Positions 1 to 7,163 of a stretch of DNA of 45,668 nt are shown piece by piece. Position 1 is the stretch's first letter. Every line of letters begins with the position of its first letter. The translations under genes were made by a program, and so were the position numbers. The notes below the pieces were generated by a model that saw only the letters and a program-made list of their open reading frames with translations, made no database searches and was not told the origin of the DNA. This DNA comes from a virus, in the IMG/VR virus record IMGVR_UViG_3300036792_000249, positions 1-45,668 of that record. One strand, 5' to 3'.

Positions 1-165
1 TAGCCGTAGCCGTCGCCGTCGCCGTCGCCGTAGCCGTAGCCGTCGCCGTAGCCGTAGCCGTAGCCGTAGCCGTCGCCGTCGCCGTCGCCGTAGCCGTCGC
101 CGTCGCCGTCGCCGTAGCCGTAGCCGTCGCCGTCGCCGTAGCGACCGAAGGTCGTCTGGCTATTT
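1..165. repeat. Left copy of terminal direct repeat
   Basis: Positions 1-165 match 45504-45668 with a single difference (A at 38, C at 45541). The stretch 39-165 is exact for 127 bp. Most of it is a GCCGT(A/C) tract followed by a short unique part. This indicates a circular or circularly permuted genome assembled with an overlap, or real short terminal repeats. The exact overlap of 127 bp equals a common assembler k-mer size, which favours a circular assembly. Confidence 0.9.
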
Positions 166-203
166 TCGCCTAGCGAGCCTACTAACGCAGTTTGTCGTTC
201 CAT
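1..203 (-). CDS. (Tyr/Asp)-Gly repeat protein, N-terminal part (continues across the contig ends)
   Basis: An ATG at 203-201 opens a minus-strand frame starting MERQTALVGSLGENSQTTFG, then Arg, then alternating Tyr-Gly and Asp-Gly pairs. The frame runs off position 1 and, when the ends are joined, continues to a TAA at 45434. The whole protein would be 90 aa: 21 unique residues, 34 (Y/D)G pairs and a final Phe. A GAGGA ribosome site lies 8 nt before the ATG. The start overlaps the last 22 bp of the upstream gene in another frame, as is common in this operon. I know of no family for it. The spacing of Asp and Gly is not the RTX nonapeptide. Tyr-Gly-rich tracts are typical of flexible, phase-separating or surface-adhesive segments, but that is inference. 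Confidence 0.72.
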   Translation of the reverse strand, partial: MERQTALVGSLGENSQTTFGRYGDGDGYGYGDGDGDGYGDGDGDGYGYGYGYGDGYGYGDGDGDGYG

Positions 204-469
204 TTGTCGTCCTCGCAGTCGATTACTTGCACAACGGTGAGCTCGTGAAATTTGACTTGGGGCGTCGGGTCTAGAACGGTGTTGGTGAGCGGGCCCTTTG
301 ATGCTAGTTCGCCCAGACCTTTGCTGGTGCCCCAGCGCCTAATCACATTGGCATCGTCGATCACACATTGGGCACCGGTTTGACTGAACCGGCCGATCAT
401 CACCCAACCGCGCTGCAAAATTACGATCTTGATTTTGCTCCCGCCTTCGTAAGTTCCCTTACCTTCCAT
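182..469 (-). CDS. Conserved phage protein of unknown function (95 aa)
   Basis: This small protein has a pattern I recognise from many phage early regions: an N-terminal ILQRGWVMIGRF stretch, then VIRRWGTSKGLGEL, then a C-terminal FHELTVVQVID strand. It may belong to the DUF6948 type, but I am not sure of the number. It looks like a compact mixed alpha/beta domain with no catalytic motif. The ATG follows a strong AAAAGGAGA site, and a promoter lies at 517-545, so this gene has its own transcript start inside the leftward operon. With the next gene it holds six of the seven GATC sites of the window, which may mark it as recently acquired. Confidence 0.8.
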   Translation of the reverse strand: MEGKGTYEGGSKIKIVILQRGWVMIGRFSQTGAQCVIDDANVIRRWGTSKGLGELASKGPLTNTVLDPTPQVKFHELTVVQVIDCEDDKWNDKLR

Positions 470-516
470 ACGGTCTCCTTTTGTTAAAAATGTTAGTTAA
501 TAGTGAGGATATCCTC

Positions 517-545
517 AGTGTACAAGATTGTTATGCTTAAGCCAA
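517..545 (-). promoter_or_regulatory. Leftward sigma70-like promoter before the 95-aa gene
   Basis: On the minus strand TTGGCT (545-540) and TACACT (522-517) are separated by 17 bp. The spacer contains AAGCATAA. A 14-bp perfect palindrome centred on GATATC (504-517) overlaps the -10 edge and start site and could be an operator. Confidence 0.55.
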
Positions 546-560
546 GTTAGGGGCCACGTG

Positions 561-830
561 TCATGTTTCGCCCTCCAGGAGTCGGTCAGTTTCGGCTATG
601 GCTTCGTCTGCCTCCTTAATCACGCGGGCGCCAAGATCCCCCTTGAAGCCTTTTCGCTCGGCCAGATCGCGGCGGCCGGCTACCTCATCGAGTAGGGAAG
701 CGATTTTCGGCGCAAGATGGTCGATCATTTCCTCGGCGGTCGGCCACCGCTTAATCCCGGGGACCATGTGTTCGCCGTCTCTCATACCTACTTCATCTCG
801 TAGCCACGCTCGGATTTCTTCGTCGGTCAT
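561..830 (-). CDS. Hypothetical small helical protein (89 aa)
   Basis: I do not recognise this protein. It is acidic and mostly helical by composition (MTDEEIRAWLRDEV at the start, a long charged helix to the end) and has no cysteine cluster or membrane segment. Its start overlaps the stop of the nuclease-like gene to its right by 4 bp, so the two are probably translationally coupled. It carries three GATC sites (635, 665, 723) in a genome that otherwise nearly lacks them. Confidence 0.7.
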   Translation of the reverse strand: MTDEEIRAWLRDEVGMRDGEHMVPGIKRWPTAEEMIDHLAPKIASLLDEVAGRRDLAERKGFKGDLGARVIKEADEAIAETDRLLEGET

Positions 831-1444
831 TTTTTAGCCTCCTTTGGTTTTTTATATGTGGCGGAGTAGGGACAGCCCTTCCACTGGCATTTGTCGTACC
901 CGTCGGGGACTATGTGGCCGTTTCTACAACGGCGTCCGGGCAATGTGGCGACCGCCGCCGCCGCGTCTGCCGGCGTCTTAATTACGCGCGCAGTGGCCGG
1001 TATCTTTTTGTTGAGCTCGTCAAATACCTCGTCGGGTATGCCCGCCGCTTCATCGACAACTATCTTCATCGACGTGGCCTGAACGGGCTTTGTGAGGTCT
1101 TCGGCGGTGAGCCTCCAATCAAACATTTCCTTGACGATATTGAGGAGGTCGGTGTAGCGCATAATGCACAAATCCTCGCTGTCCATCGGAAATACGACGA
1201 TGGGCGCCTGGCCGACGCTGGCTTTGTCGTTCGCGTCGCGCCACCACTCCTTGAGTTTCAGCGACTCCTGGTTCTTGATTTCGACAGATATGGGCAACTC
1301 GCCGTAGCGGTCGCGGATATCTTCTTTGTGCCAATCGCCGGCACCCGAGCGGGGGTCGCGTTTGACCTCCAGCTTGAGTATGCGGCTGGTGGTTTTTTGA
1401 ATTTTCATCTCATATGCGCGCCCGCGCTCACTTGCTTCGCTCAT
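827..1444 (-). CDS. Putative PD-(D/E)XK nuclease / resolvase-like protein with C-terminal zinc ribbon
   Basis: The 205-aa protein begins with a charged segment. A core follows with RDPRSGAGDWHKEDIRDR and ISVEIKNQESLKLKEWW, where an acidic residue and E-x-K on a predicted strand resemble the PD-(D/E)XK active site found in phage Holliday-junction resolvases. Around residue 170-195 a C-x-N-G-H...C-x-x-x-x-C pattern suggests a zinc ribbon. It sits among recombination genes (Erf, exonuclease), which supports a role in processing DNA branches or ends. The nuclease call rests on motif shape only. Confidence 0.55.
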   Translation of the reverse strand: MSEASERGRAYEMKIQKTTSRILKLEVKRDPRSGAGDWHKEDIRDRYGELPISVEIKNQESLKLKEWWRDANDKASVGQAPIVVFPMDSEDLCIMRYTDLLNIVKEMFDWRLTAEDLTKPVQATSMKIVVDEAAGIPDEVFDELNKKIPATARVIKTPADAAAAVATLPGRRCRNGHIVPDGYDKCQWKGCPYSATYKKPKEAKK

Positions 1445-1655
1445 TTTTAATCTCCCTCCCGTGTTCGCTCAATAAATCGCAGACCTTGAATAGGTCGTCC
1501 TCGGTAAAAACTATCTCGGCGTGTGGGTGTTTGTCGCTCCGTGCTACGAGCGTGAGCCTGTAGTGCTCGGGCAGTAGTTCTTTTATACCAACCAATAGGG
1601 TCTCAATTCGCGGGCGGATTAAGACTAACTGCATTGGTAGAGCTCGTTTGCTCAT
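1428..1655 (-). CDS. Hypothetical protein (75 aa)
   Basis: This is a small basic protein with a beta-alpha look: LVLIRPRIETLLVGIKELL, then RLTLVARSDKHPHAEIVF and a C-terminal helix. I recognise no family. It overlaps the nuclease-like gene by 17 bp downstream and the next gene upstream by 4 bp, so it belongs to the tightly packed leftward operon. Confidence 0.65.
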   Translation of the reverse strand: MSKRALPMQLVLIRPRIETLLVGIKELLPEHYRLTLVARSDKHPHAEIVFTEDDLFKVCDLLSEHGREIKNERSK

Positions 1656-1903
1656 GCTGGTTCCTCCGGCTTAAACTTGTATGTTGCGATAGCAATGGCG
1701 GTTTTCTTGCCATTCTTTCCCCAGCCACCATGTGCAATGCCGGTGCTCTCTGGGACAAGCGTGCCCCTGACACCCAACACATCGTTGTAGAGCTCGAGCG
1801 CCACATCGCGCACGATGGCGTCGGCTTTCTCGCTTGGCATGAGGGTGTCGAGCGTCGAAATGAGCCGGTCAGCCATTGATTGTATCTGTTGGCGTGTTGC
1901 CAT
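1652..1903 (-). CDS. Hypothetical protein (83 aa)
   Basis: The N-terminal half is helical (MATRQQIQSMADRLISTLDTL) and the C-terminal half is glycine/lysine-rich (HGGWGKNGKKTAIAIATYKF). No family is recognised. An AAAGGAC ribosome site stands 5 nt before the ATG, which decides this start even though it overlaps the end of the upstream zinc-finger gene by 35 bp. Confidence 0.65.
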   Translation of the reverse strand: MATRQQIQSMADRLISTLDTLMPSEKADAIVRDVALELYNDVLGVRGTLVPESTGIAHGGWGKNGKKTAIAIATYKFKPEEPA

Positions 1904-2054
1904 GTTTGTCCTTTCTCAACCAGGGCATTTTTATACCGCAGTTGCAGCGGTCGGGGGCTTTAATGCTGTAAGGTTTACCACAATCGTCGCAAATAAGTGG
2001 TGGCTTTGGCCGCGCCTCCTGCTCGGCCAGCTCTTTCTTGGTGGGGCGTTTCAC
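1869..2054 (-). CDS. Small zinc-ribbon-like protein (61 aa, GTG start)
   Basis: The protein has CDDCGKPYSIKAPDRCNCG, a C-x2-C...C-x-C arrangement that suggests one structural zinc site. The GTG start overlaps the upstream stop as GTGA, a classic coupling signal. Function is unknown. Confidence 0.6.
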   Translation of the reverse strand: MKRPTKKELAEQEARPKPPLICDDCGKPYSIKAPDRCNCGIKMPWLRKDKHGNTPTDTING

Positions 2055-2347
2055 GCCTTGCTCTTGGGCTTAAATATCGAACCGGCGTAAGTATTGAGGC
2101 GCTTGAGTTCGTCCTCGGCGTCCGCCGCCGCCTTATCCAGCGCCACCCATTCCTCGGACTCTTGGATAGAGGTGAGCTCATCGTCGATTTCCTCCTCAAT
2201 GCGCGTCACCTCATTCTCGGCGTCCTCAAGCTCCTCATGGAGGTCGGCGAGCTTTTTGGTCTGCATGGCCTCCTGTTGTGCGCGTAGCTCCTCAATTCTG
2301 CCCTCAAGCTCCGCGCGGTGGACGGGCAATTTGTCGGCGAAACTCAT
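2051..2347 (-). CDS. Coiled-coil protein (98 aa)
   Basis: Residues 10-75 are almost all charged and helical with heptad-like spacing (ELEGRIEELRAQQEAM, then long E/D/K-rich stretches), so a coiled coil is the main visible feature. It probably acts as an adaptor or oligomerisation module. It overlaps the HAD gene upstream by 4 bp and couples to the zinc-ribbon gene downstream by GTGA. Confidence 0.7.
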   Translation of the reverse strand: MSFADKLPVHRAELEGRIEELRAQQEAMQTKKLADLHEELEDAENEVTRIEEEIDDELTSIQESEEWVALDKAAADAEDELKRLNTYAGSIFKPKSKA

Positions 2348-2667
2348 AGCTCGGATATCTCCTTAATGGTGGCTTTCCAATCGACGTGCTTGATGGCCTT
2401 GTCGTCGATGTAGGCGTCAGCCTTGGGCTTAATGTTGGTGATTTCGTCCCACGGGCACTGCCAGTATTTGAGCCAAGCCGCCACAGCTTTTTCGCCGCCG
2501 GGCGTTGTGGCCCAGAGTGTGAAAATGATGAGGTAGTAGCCCTTGCGGTGCAGCAGGTTCATGGCCTCAATGGCGCGGGGCATGGGTGGGCCCATTTTGC
2601 GACCCTCGACCGGGTGGTCGATATCGTGCAGCACCCGGTCAAAATCAATCGCTAGGCGCTTGTTCAT
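2344..2667 (-). CDS. HAD-superfamily phosphatase-like protein (107 aa)
   Basis: The protein starts MNKRLAIDFDRVLHD, a HAD motif I with the nucleophile and acid pair D8 and D10. It has a hydrophobic strand with Thr (LIIFTLWA, motif II) and DAYIDDKAI near the end (motif IV acidic pair). Such short phage HAD proteins are thought to dephosphorylate nucleotides or nucleic-acid ends; the substrate here is unknown. The start at 2667 overlaps the upstream stop as ATGA. A longer in-frame extension to 2730 would run through the neighbouring gene and is less likely. Confidence 0.75.
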   Translation of the reverse strand: MNKRLAIDFDRVLHDIDHPVEGRKMGPPMPRAIEAMNLLHRKGYYLIIFTLWATTPGGEKAVAAWLKYWQCPWDEITNIKPKADAYIDDKAIKHVDWKATIKEISEL

Positions 2668-2945
2668 TCGGCAGCCGCCTCCTTGTGCGGCGTTACTTTC
2701 TTGCGACGAATGCCGTGATTGGCGAGCCAAACGTGGTACGGCATTTCCAGCAAGACATTAAGTATCTGGGAAATACGCGGCCGGGTTAGTTCAAACTCGG
2801 CGGCAATATCGTCCAGCTCCTTACATTCGTCAGCCATAGCGAGGAGTTTTGCATAGCCCTCATCGCCGTGCTTCTTTCTAAAGTTATATTCGGTACGAAC
2901 CTTTTTAAGCTCGGCAGCCGACATTTGCTCACTGGGCAAACTCAT
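2664..2945 (-). CDS. Helix-turn-helix protein, sigma-region-4-like (93 aa)
   Basis: The region at about residues 38-65 (ECKELDDIAAEFELTRPRISQIL) fits a helix-turn-helix of the sigma-70 region 4 or Trp-repressor-like kind, with a second helix that would read DNA. A GGGGAGG ribosome site 6 nt before the ATG at 2945 fixes the start, although the frame stays open to 3008. It overlaps the OB-fold gene by 17 bp. It is a candidate regulator within the early operon. Confidence 0.6.
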   Translation of the reverse strand: MSLPSEQMSAAELKKVRTEYNFRKKHGDEGYAKLLAMADECKELDDIAAEFELTRPRISQILNVLLEMPYHVWLANHGIRRKKVTPHKEAAAE

Positions 2946-3504
2946 TTGTACCTCCCCTTGAACTACTATTTTGTTCACCCAGAATGTAGGAAACAAAGGA
3001 GTTCGCATTTGGTTCTATTTGCGCGGCGGTGGCCTGTCCCCGGGCCGTGAGAGACACCGAAAGCTCCAAGGCTTTCATGCGGATATCTACCATTCGGTCG
3101 TTGGCGGGGGTCGGCGCGGCCGGTCGCGGAGTTGGTGCCGGAGCCTGCGTTGGGGTTGCTACAGGGGGTGGGGGAGTCGAGCTTTGTTGTGGTTTTGGCG
3201 ACGTTACTGGTGCTTCGTTGTCAATTCTCAGCTCATCAAGGTTGGTGGGGGGAGCCTCGGCCGTAGTGGTTTCAGCTATGCCCACGATGTTCTTGTACGA
3301 CCTATCGCCGCGCGGCTCAATCTTCACCATGACCGCATTGTGCTGACCCTCCGCGAGCCGTGAGCGCACGAACTCGTCAAAGACCGAGTAAAAATCGTCC
3401 TGCTCGTCGGTAATCGTCCACATGGGCTTGCCCTTGGAGGTAGGCTTTTGCTCGATGCTCTTGATGAAAAGCACCTTGCGAATGGGGGTGATTTTACTTG
3501 GCAT
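2929..3504 (-). CDS. Putative OB-fold single-strand DNA-binding protein (191 aa)
   Basis: The first ~75 residues read as beta strands: IRKVLFIKSIEQKPTSKGKP, then MWTITDEQDDFYSVFDEFV, then VMVKIEPRGDRSYKNIVGI. This resembles compact phage OB-fold ssDNA-binding proteins. A long Pro/Thr/Ala linker (about residues 95-135) separates it from a short helical tail. The architecture of OB domain, disordered linker and tail is typical of SSB proteins, and the gene sits next to the exonuclease and Erf genes. No direct match is possible here, so the call is structural inference. Confidence 0.5.
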   Translation of the reverse strand: MPSKITPIRKVLFIKSIEQKPTSKGKPMWTITDEQDDFYSVFDEFVRSRLAEGQHNAVMVKIEPRGDRSYKNIVGIAETTTAEAPPTNLDELRIDNEAPVTSPKPQQSSTPPPPVATPTQAPAPTPRPAAPTPANDRMVDIRMKALELSVSLTARGQATAAQIEPNANSFVSYILGEQNSSSRGGTNEFAQ

Positions 3505-3706
3505 CGGGCGGCCCCTCCGGCAGGTCGAGGTTTACGCGCTTCATTTCCAGGGACTTTTTGCGGATATCCAATAGATATCTCACAAACATTTCCTCTGGGA
3601 ATGCGGCGGCGTCGAACTCGTCCGCGTGTTCCTCCAGCATTGCCCCATACTGCTCGTCGAACATTGTGGCAGTCTCGCCGGTTAGTTTAATCCATTTGGT
3701 TGCCAT
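3494..3706 (-). CDS. Hypothetical acidic protein (70 aa)
   Basis: A short acidic, helical protein (MATKWIKLTGETATMFDEQY start) with no recognised family. It overlaps the putative SSB gene by 11 bp and follows the exonuclease gene after 11 bp. Confidence 0.65.
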   Translation of the reverse strand: MATKWIKLTGETATMFDEQYGAMLEEHADEFDAAAFPEEMFVRYLLDIRKKSLEMKRVNLDLPEGPPDAK

Positions 3707-3717
3707 TCGGCTCCTTT

Positions 3718-4476
3718 CTAGAGCAAAAGCCCTATGTTTTTATGTGCGCCGTCCCAGCAGGTGCATGGGTACTCGGTTGCTTCGTTAATCTCAGTGATGA
3801 TGTTGTTGGCCCACTCCCACGCAACCGCGAAATCCTGCACAGTGCGGCTTGTTGTGAATGTGGCCACGGCGGGCGTCTTGGGGCCCGGGTTCTTGCGAAC
3901 CACCGTAAAGCCAAAGTCGGCCAGAACGTTGAACTTTTGCCACCAGGCGTACAGGTAGAGCGTGGCTTGGATATCCGTGTCTACTTGGTTCTGGTTCCAG
4001 GCGGCCTTACTGGTTTTGAGGTCGTCGAGCTTTTTCATGCTCACTACCCGGTCAATGACCATCGAGAGGGGCAAGGGGAGTGGGCGGCCGGTTTCTGGGT
4101 GCTTGAGAATGATGCTAATGCGCTCCTCAACCATCGGGTGCCCATCTTTGGCTGTCAGAACCTCGCCGGCGGCCACTGTAGGGTGCTCCAGCTTGCCCGT
4201 ACAGTCACAGGCGCCCGTGTAGTGCTTGATTAGCTCATCATCGCGGACGTCGGTGCCTACGGGCTCGTTATTGGCGTCTAGCAGTACGTTGCCGTAGCGG
4301 TCGCGCCTAAAGTCGCTCTCGAGCCCGCGATGGTAGAGCTCGACCGATTTGTGGTACTCGGTACCGCCCTCAAAGTTGGGGTTGTAAGCGTCGAGCCCCA
4401 GCACATATTGCATATAGAACCCAGCGCGGCAGTACTCCCAGCCCTTGAGTTTTGATTGGCTGATGGCTTTGAGCAT
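3718..4476 (-). CDS. Cas4/RecB-like PD-(D/E)XK exonuclease (252 aa)
   Basis: The motifs appear in family order: a helix with GGTEYHKSVELYH carrying the histidine of motif I, a central strand with an aspartate (LSMVIDRVV), LDDLKTSK giving the D-x-K part, and QATLYLYAWW matching the Q-x-x-x-Y motif IV. Cysteines occur near the N-terminus (EYCRAG) and the C-terminus (CTCW), as in Cas4/AddB proteins with an iron-sulphur cluster, but only three are obviously placed. It probably resects DNA ends. Erf lies two genes upstream, so together they form the recombination module. Confidence 0.8.
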   Translation of the reverse strand: MLKAISQSKLKGWEYCRAGFYMQYVLGLDAYNPNFEGGTEYHKSVELYHRGLESDFRRDRYGNVLLDANNEPVGTDVRDDELIKHYTGACDCTGKLEHPTVAAGEVLTAKDGHPMVEERISIILKHPETGRPLPLPLSMVIDRVVSMKKLDDLKTSKAAWNQNQVDTDIQATLYLYAWWQKFNVLADFGFTVVRKNPGPKTPAVATFTTSRTVQDFAVAWEWANNIITEINEATEYPCTCWDGAHKNIGLLL

Positions 4477-4478
4477 GG

Positions 4479-4712
4479 CTATTTGACCTTTACCGTTATC
4501 TCAAGATATCCCTCGTATCCCTCGGGTGGCACCGGCTTGAGGCTGAAAAACATACCGTTGTGCGCCTCAATGCCGGTGATTTTGAACTTGAGTGGGTTGT
4601 TGCTAATGGTGCGGACGCGCTTGATATCGTCCTTGTGCCAAGCCGGGTTAGCCTCATAGTGCTTTTTGCCCGGCTCGATGGGGGTAGAGAAAACCTGCTC
4701 GTCCTTTCCCAT
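4479..4712 (-). CDS. Hypothetical protein (77 aa)
   Basis: This small protein is probably all-beta (FKITGIEAHNGMFFSLKPV, EGYLEITVKVK at the end). It sits between the exonuclease and Erf genes, overlapping the erf stop by one base, so it may be an accessory of the recombination pair. No family is recognised. Confidence 0.7.
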   Translation of the reverse strand: MGKDEQVFSTPIEPGKKHYEANPAWHKDDIKRVRTISNNPLKFKITGIEAHNGMFFSLKPVPPEGYEGYLEITVKVK

Positions 4713-5479
4713 TACTGTACCTCCGCCTCGGACGCTAGTTGACGCTCAATGGCCGCCTGCATCTTGGCAATGGCGGTGTCGCCCTCCTCGTTGGTGAGCT
4801 TGCCCACGGCCTTTTTGATAACGTCTTTCTCGTAGGTCTCAACGCTGATACCAAGGCGCTTGAGCATTCGGTAAATCATGGCCTCTTTCTGCGAGGTGAT
4901 TACCTTGCCCGGTGCGGCCACGCTGCCACCCTCGGGGGTCTCGGCGTCTGGGTCAATGTCAGCGATGTTAAACAGGCGGATATACATGTTTTTCTGGGCG
5001 ATGGTTGTGGCTTTGTTCGTGCCTTTATCGCCGTAATCGTCACCCTCAGATGTCCAAGGGATATCCAATATATCCTCGGGGTCGGCGATGTTGCAAAACC
5101 GAAAGTTCATCTTGACCACCACCTTAACGCCCTTGGCTACCTCCTGGCCTGCCTTGGCGTCAAAGCCCTGCTTGTTGTGCAGTTTGTGGTCAACGACGCT
5201 CGGAATTACCATCACGCCGTACTTGAGCAAGAGCGGCCGGACAGCGTGCATAATTGCTTGCTGCTCCACGAAGTCGTAATCTTGCTTGTCGTTGTGGCCG
5301 GTCTTTTGGATATCCGGCATTTCCTCGGCTATTTTAAGCAGCTTTTCGCCCAAACTAAGTTTGGAGCCTGCGCTGTCTTTGCTCGCCTTGGCCTTGGCTG
5401 CTTTGGGAGCCTCGGCCGCTGGTGTGGGCGGGGCTTCCTCGGTGGCGGGGGCTACTGGGAGTGTCTCTTGTTCTGCCAT
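4712..5479 (-). CDS. erf: Erf-family single-strand annealing recombinase (255 aa)
   Basis: An Ala/Pro/Lys-rich N-terminus (about 40 residues) precedes the Erf core: IQKTGHNDKQDYDFVEQQAI, then the diagnostic SEGDDYGDKGTNKATTIAQ segment continuing into KNMYIRLFNI at about residues 145-172, and a helical C-terminal domain. Erf proteins anneal complementary single strands, and in P22 they help circularise the infecting genome, which fits a genome with short terminal repeats. The partner exonuclease is at 3718-4476. Confidence 0.88.
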   Translation of the reverse strand: MAEQETLPVAPATEEAPPTPAAEAPKAAKAKASKDSAGSKLSLGEKLLKIAEEMPDIQKTGHNDKQDYDFVEQQAIMHAVRPLLLKYGVMVIPSVVDHKLHNKQGFDAKAGQEVAKGVKVVVKMNFRFCNIADPEDILDIPWTSEGDDYGDKGTNKATTIAQKNMYIRLFNIADIDPDAETPEGGSVAAPGKVITSQKEAMIYRMLKRLGISVETYEKDVIKKAVGKLTNEEGDTAIAKMQAAIERQLASEAEVQ

Positions 5480-5670
5480 TAAATTTCCTTTCTCATGTCC
5501 TCGACATGAACGTTACACGCGTGCTTGGGCTTCTCGGCGTCGGGTGACGGCCAAACTTCCCACGCGGCCAGCCGGTAGCAACTGGCGGCCTCGCATTGTT
5601 TTTGGGGGCGGCGCGTTAGGCCGCCCCCAATTGATGTAGTTTGGTAGCGGGGCAAGCTAGATATCTGCAT
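5479..5670 (-). CDS. Small Cys/His protein (63 aa)
   Basis: The start MQISSLPRYQ overlaps the upstream stop as TGATG, which I prefer over the longer frame to 5727 that lies inside the neighbour. Cysteines and histidines (QCEAASC ... KHACNVHVED) could bind one zinc. The WEVWPSPDAEKP segment resembles small phage proteins of unknown role. Confidence 0.6.
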   Translation of the reverse strand: MQISSLPRYQTTSIGGGLTRRPQKQCEAASCYRLAAWEVWPSPDAEKPKHACNVHVEDMRKEI

Positions 5671-5966
5671 CAAGCGTGCTCCCCGCAACCGTTGCAGTAG
5701 CCGTATACGATGGGCTCGCCACAGCATCTACTCATGGTGTTGGTTCGGGCCGCCCAACACTCGTCAGAGCTGCAGCGAGCGCCCGCGCACCCCGTGTCCT
5801 CATTCCAATTACAGCTCTCGCAGACTGCCGGGCCCGCGGCTGCATTGGTGTCGGCCTCAATGGAGACGACGAGCGCTTGAGCGCCGCAGTGGGGGCAAGG
5901 GTCTTTTAACATTGCTGGTTGGTTTGGAATGGTAGAGAGGTAAGTGGGCAAATCCATGCTAAGCAT
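5670..5966 (-). CDS. Multi-zinc-ribbon protein (98 aa)
   Basis: At least twelve cysteines are arranged as CPHCG, CESC, CAGARCSSDEC and CCGEP/CNGCGEH, consistent with two or three small zinc sites. The start at 5966 is set by a GAGGAGG site 9 nt upstream. It overlaps the acidic gene to its right by 8 bp. Function is unknown, possibly nucleic-acid binding. Confidence 0.65.
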   Translation of the reverse strand: MLSMDLPTYLSTIPNQPAMLKDPCPHCGAQALVVSIEADTNAAAGPAVCESCNWNEDTGCAGARCSSDECWAARTNTMSRCCGEPIVYGYCNGCGEHA

Positions 5967-6162
5967 TTGGTGTGCCCTCCTCATCGGCCCCTAGTTGCTC
6001 GCGCGTGTCGGCTTCCTCAAGTTCGTCCAGAAAATCATCATCGGACAATAGATTTTCCTCGCGCGGCTCGTCCATTGTGGACTCATAGCCGATGGGGTAG
6101 TCCTCAAGCGCGTCGGCCTCAAGGGTCTCATACATTATGTTGCCTGGTCGTTTTGGAGCCAT
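5959..6162 (-). CDS. Acidic hypothetical protein (67 aa)
   Basis: A very acidic protein (DEPREENLLSDDDFLDELEE) with a net negative charge that could mimic DNA. I choose ATG 6162 (MAPKRPG) with GAGG 6 nt upstream. An in-frame TTG at 6174 with an AGGAG site close by is an alternative. No family is recognised. Confidence 0.6.
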   Translation of the reverse strand: MAPKRPGNIMYETLEADALEDYPIGYESTMDEPREENLLSDDDFLDELEEADTREQLGADEEGTPNA

Positions 6163-6223
6163 TTTAAGCCTCAATTCTCCTGTATAACTAATTTATTCAA
6201 TGTAGGTACTCAATAGCGAATAA

Positions 6224-6388
6224 CTATTTTGTACAGTTGATAGGGGTGTTGGTCGAGTAATCCCACGTCTGCCCGTTGAGGTCTGAGCACTTGGGATTGC
6301 TCGGCCAGAGCATGACAACCACCACCAGCAGTCCGGCCATTGTGGCCCAAAAGAGGCGGGGATTCTTGTGGTATTCAAAGAGGTACAT
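6224..6388 (-). CDS. Small single-span membrane protein (54 aa)
   Basis: The frame is too short for a standard 60-codon cut-off but well supported. ATG at 6388 has an AAGGAC site upstream. The product starts MYLFEYHKNPRLFWATMAGL and contains one strong transmembrane helix (AGLLVVVVMLW, residues 18-28), then a Cys-containing polar tail ending NCTK. It could be a small inner-membrane or superinfection-type protein; the role is unknown. Confidence 0.65.
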   Translation of the reverse strand: MYLFEYHKNPRLFWATMAGLLVVVVMLWPSNPKCSDLNGQTWDYSTNTPINCTK

Positions 6389-6522
6389 TGTGGGCGTGTC
6401 CTTATTGTATTACGGTTTTTGTTTGGTCGTGTGGGTTATTGTTGCGATATTGCTTGTGGGCAAAATCCTCCTTTTAATTGCTGCCGGCTTGTGTAGCCGT
6501 TCGGGCCCGGAGGCCCTGACGG

Positions 6523-6750
6523 TCACGCAACGGGGGCGGGGGACTTGGCGGCGATTCGTTTGATGTGGGCCACTACCTCGGGCCAGTCGAAAAAATCCTC
6601 GCCATGCTTGCTACATGAATAGGGCTGATAGTCTGGCTCGACGTGCGGGTATTCGTCCGCTAGGTCGATGGGCTCGCCGGTCTTGGTGACGGGGTAGCTG
6701 TGATACTGCCGCTCGTTATAGCGGATATCCTCAGTGGTGCAACGTTCCAT
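6523..6750 (-). CDS. Hypothetical protein (75 aa)
   Basis: A polar protein with several Tyr and Pro residues (YNERQYHSYPVTKTGEPID) and a CSKHGEDFF segment. No family is recognised. It directly follows the first gene of the leftward operon with no spacing. The 134 bp to its left (6389-6522) hold a good AAAAGGAGG site followed by a 17-codon TTG frame only, so nothing there is called. Confidence 0.65.
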   Translation of the reverse strand: MERCTTEDIRYNERQYHSYPVTKTGEPIDLADEYPHVEPDYQPYSCSKHGEDFFDWPEVVAHIKRIAAKSPAPVA

Positions 6751-7149
6751 TTATTCCTCAATTTCCGCCGCTTCTTGGTAGAGCTCACCAAGAAAGTCAT
6801 GCAATTTATTAGTTAATTTTTCAACCTGGCGATATGTGCGCTCGGCCGTCCGACTGTCTGAATCATAGCCATATTCACCGGCCCAATCTTCAAAGTCGCG
6901 GGCGTTGTGGTAGCCCTCGGCGTCCTGAACCAGAGACCAAAGAACCTCGCTTGCTTTGGGGCGATGGGTGAGAGCTGACCCCATGTGATACTCGGTAGTA
7001 AGCATTTTGTGACCGGGGCGGGAGAGTGTCACCATGTAGTGATGGCCGCCCGGGTAGTCCTTGGCGTCCTCACTAGTTGGCGCCGCCTCGATGCTCTTGG
7101 CGGTGATATCGTGAACCTTGCAGAAGTCGGCGAACGTTGCTGTTTTCAT
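6751..7149 (-). CDS. Conserved phage early protein of unknown function (132 aa)
   Basis: This is the first gene of the leftward operon. It follows a pattern seen in many phages: TFADFCKVHDITAKSIE at the start, a YMVTLSRPGHKMLTTEYHMGS beta region, then EVLWSLVQDAEG and FEDWAGEYGYDSDSRTAERTY before a helical end. I know the family only as a hypothetical phage protein. AAGGATATCC sits before the ATG, and the -10 box is 15 bp upstream. Confidence 0.8.
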   Translation of the reverse strand: MKTATFADFCKVHDITAKSIEAAPTSEDAKDYPGGHHYMVTLSRPGHKMLTTEYHMGSALTHRPKASEVLWSLVQDAEGYHNARDFEDWAGEYGYDSDSRTAERTYRQVEKLTNKLHDFLGELYQEAAEIEE

Positions 7150-7163
7150 TGTGGGATATCCTT

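Noticed and set aside
4739-5482. Plus-strand 247-aa frame
   Set aside because: Exact antisense shadow of the erf gene, whose family is clear on the minus strand.
6389-6522. Good AAAAGGAGG site followed by a TTG frame of 17 codons on the minus strand
   Set aside because: The frame is very short and has no other support; the site may be a relic of a lost gene.
6276-6563. Plus-strand 95-aa frame with a hydrophobic stretch
   Set aside because: It is antisense to the 54-aa membrane protein gene and the next leftward gene and has no ribosome site; the hydrophobic run is a by-product of composition.
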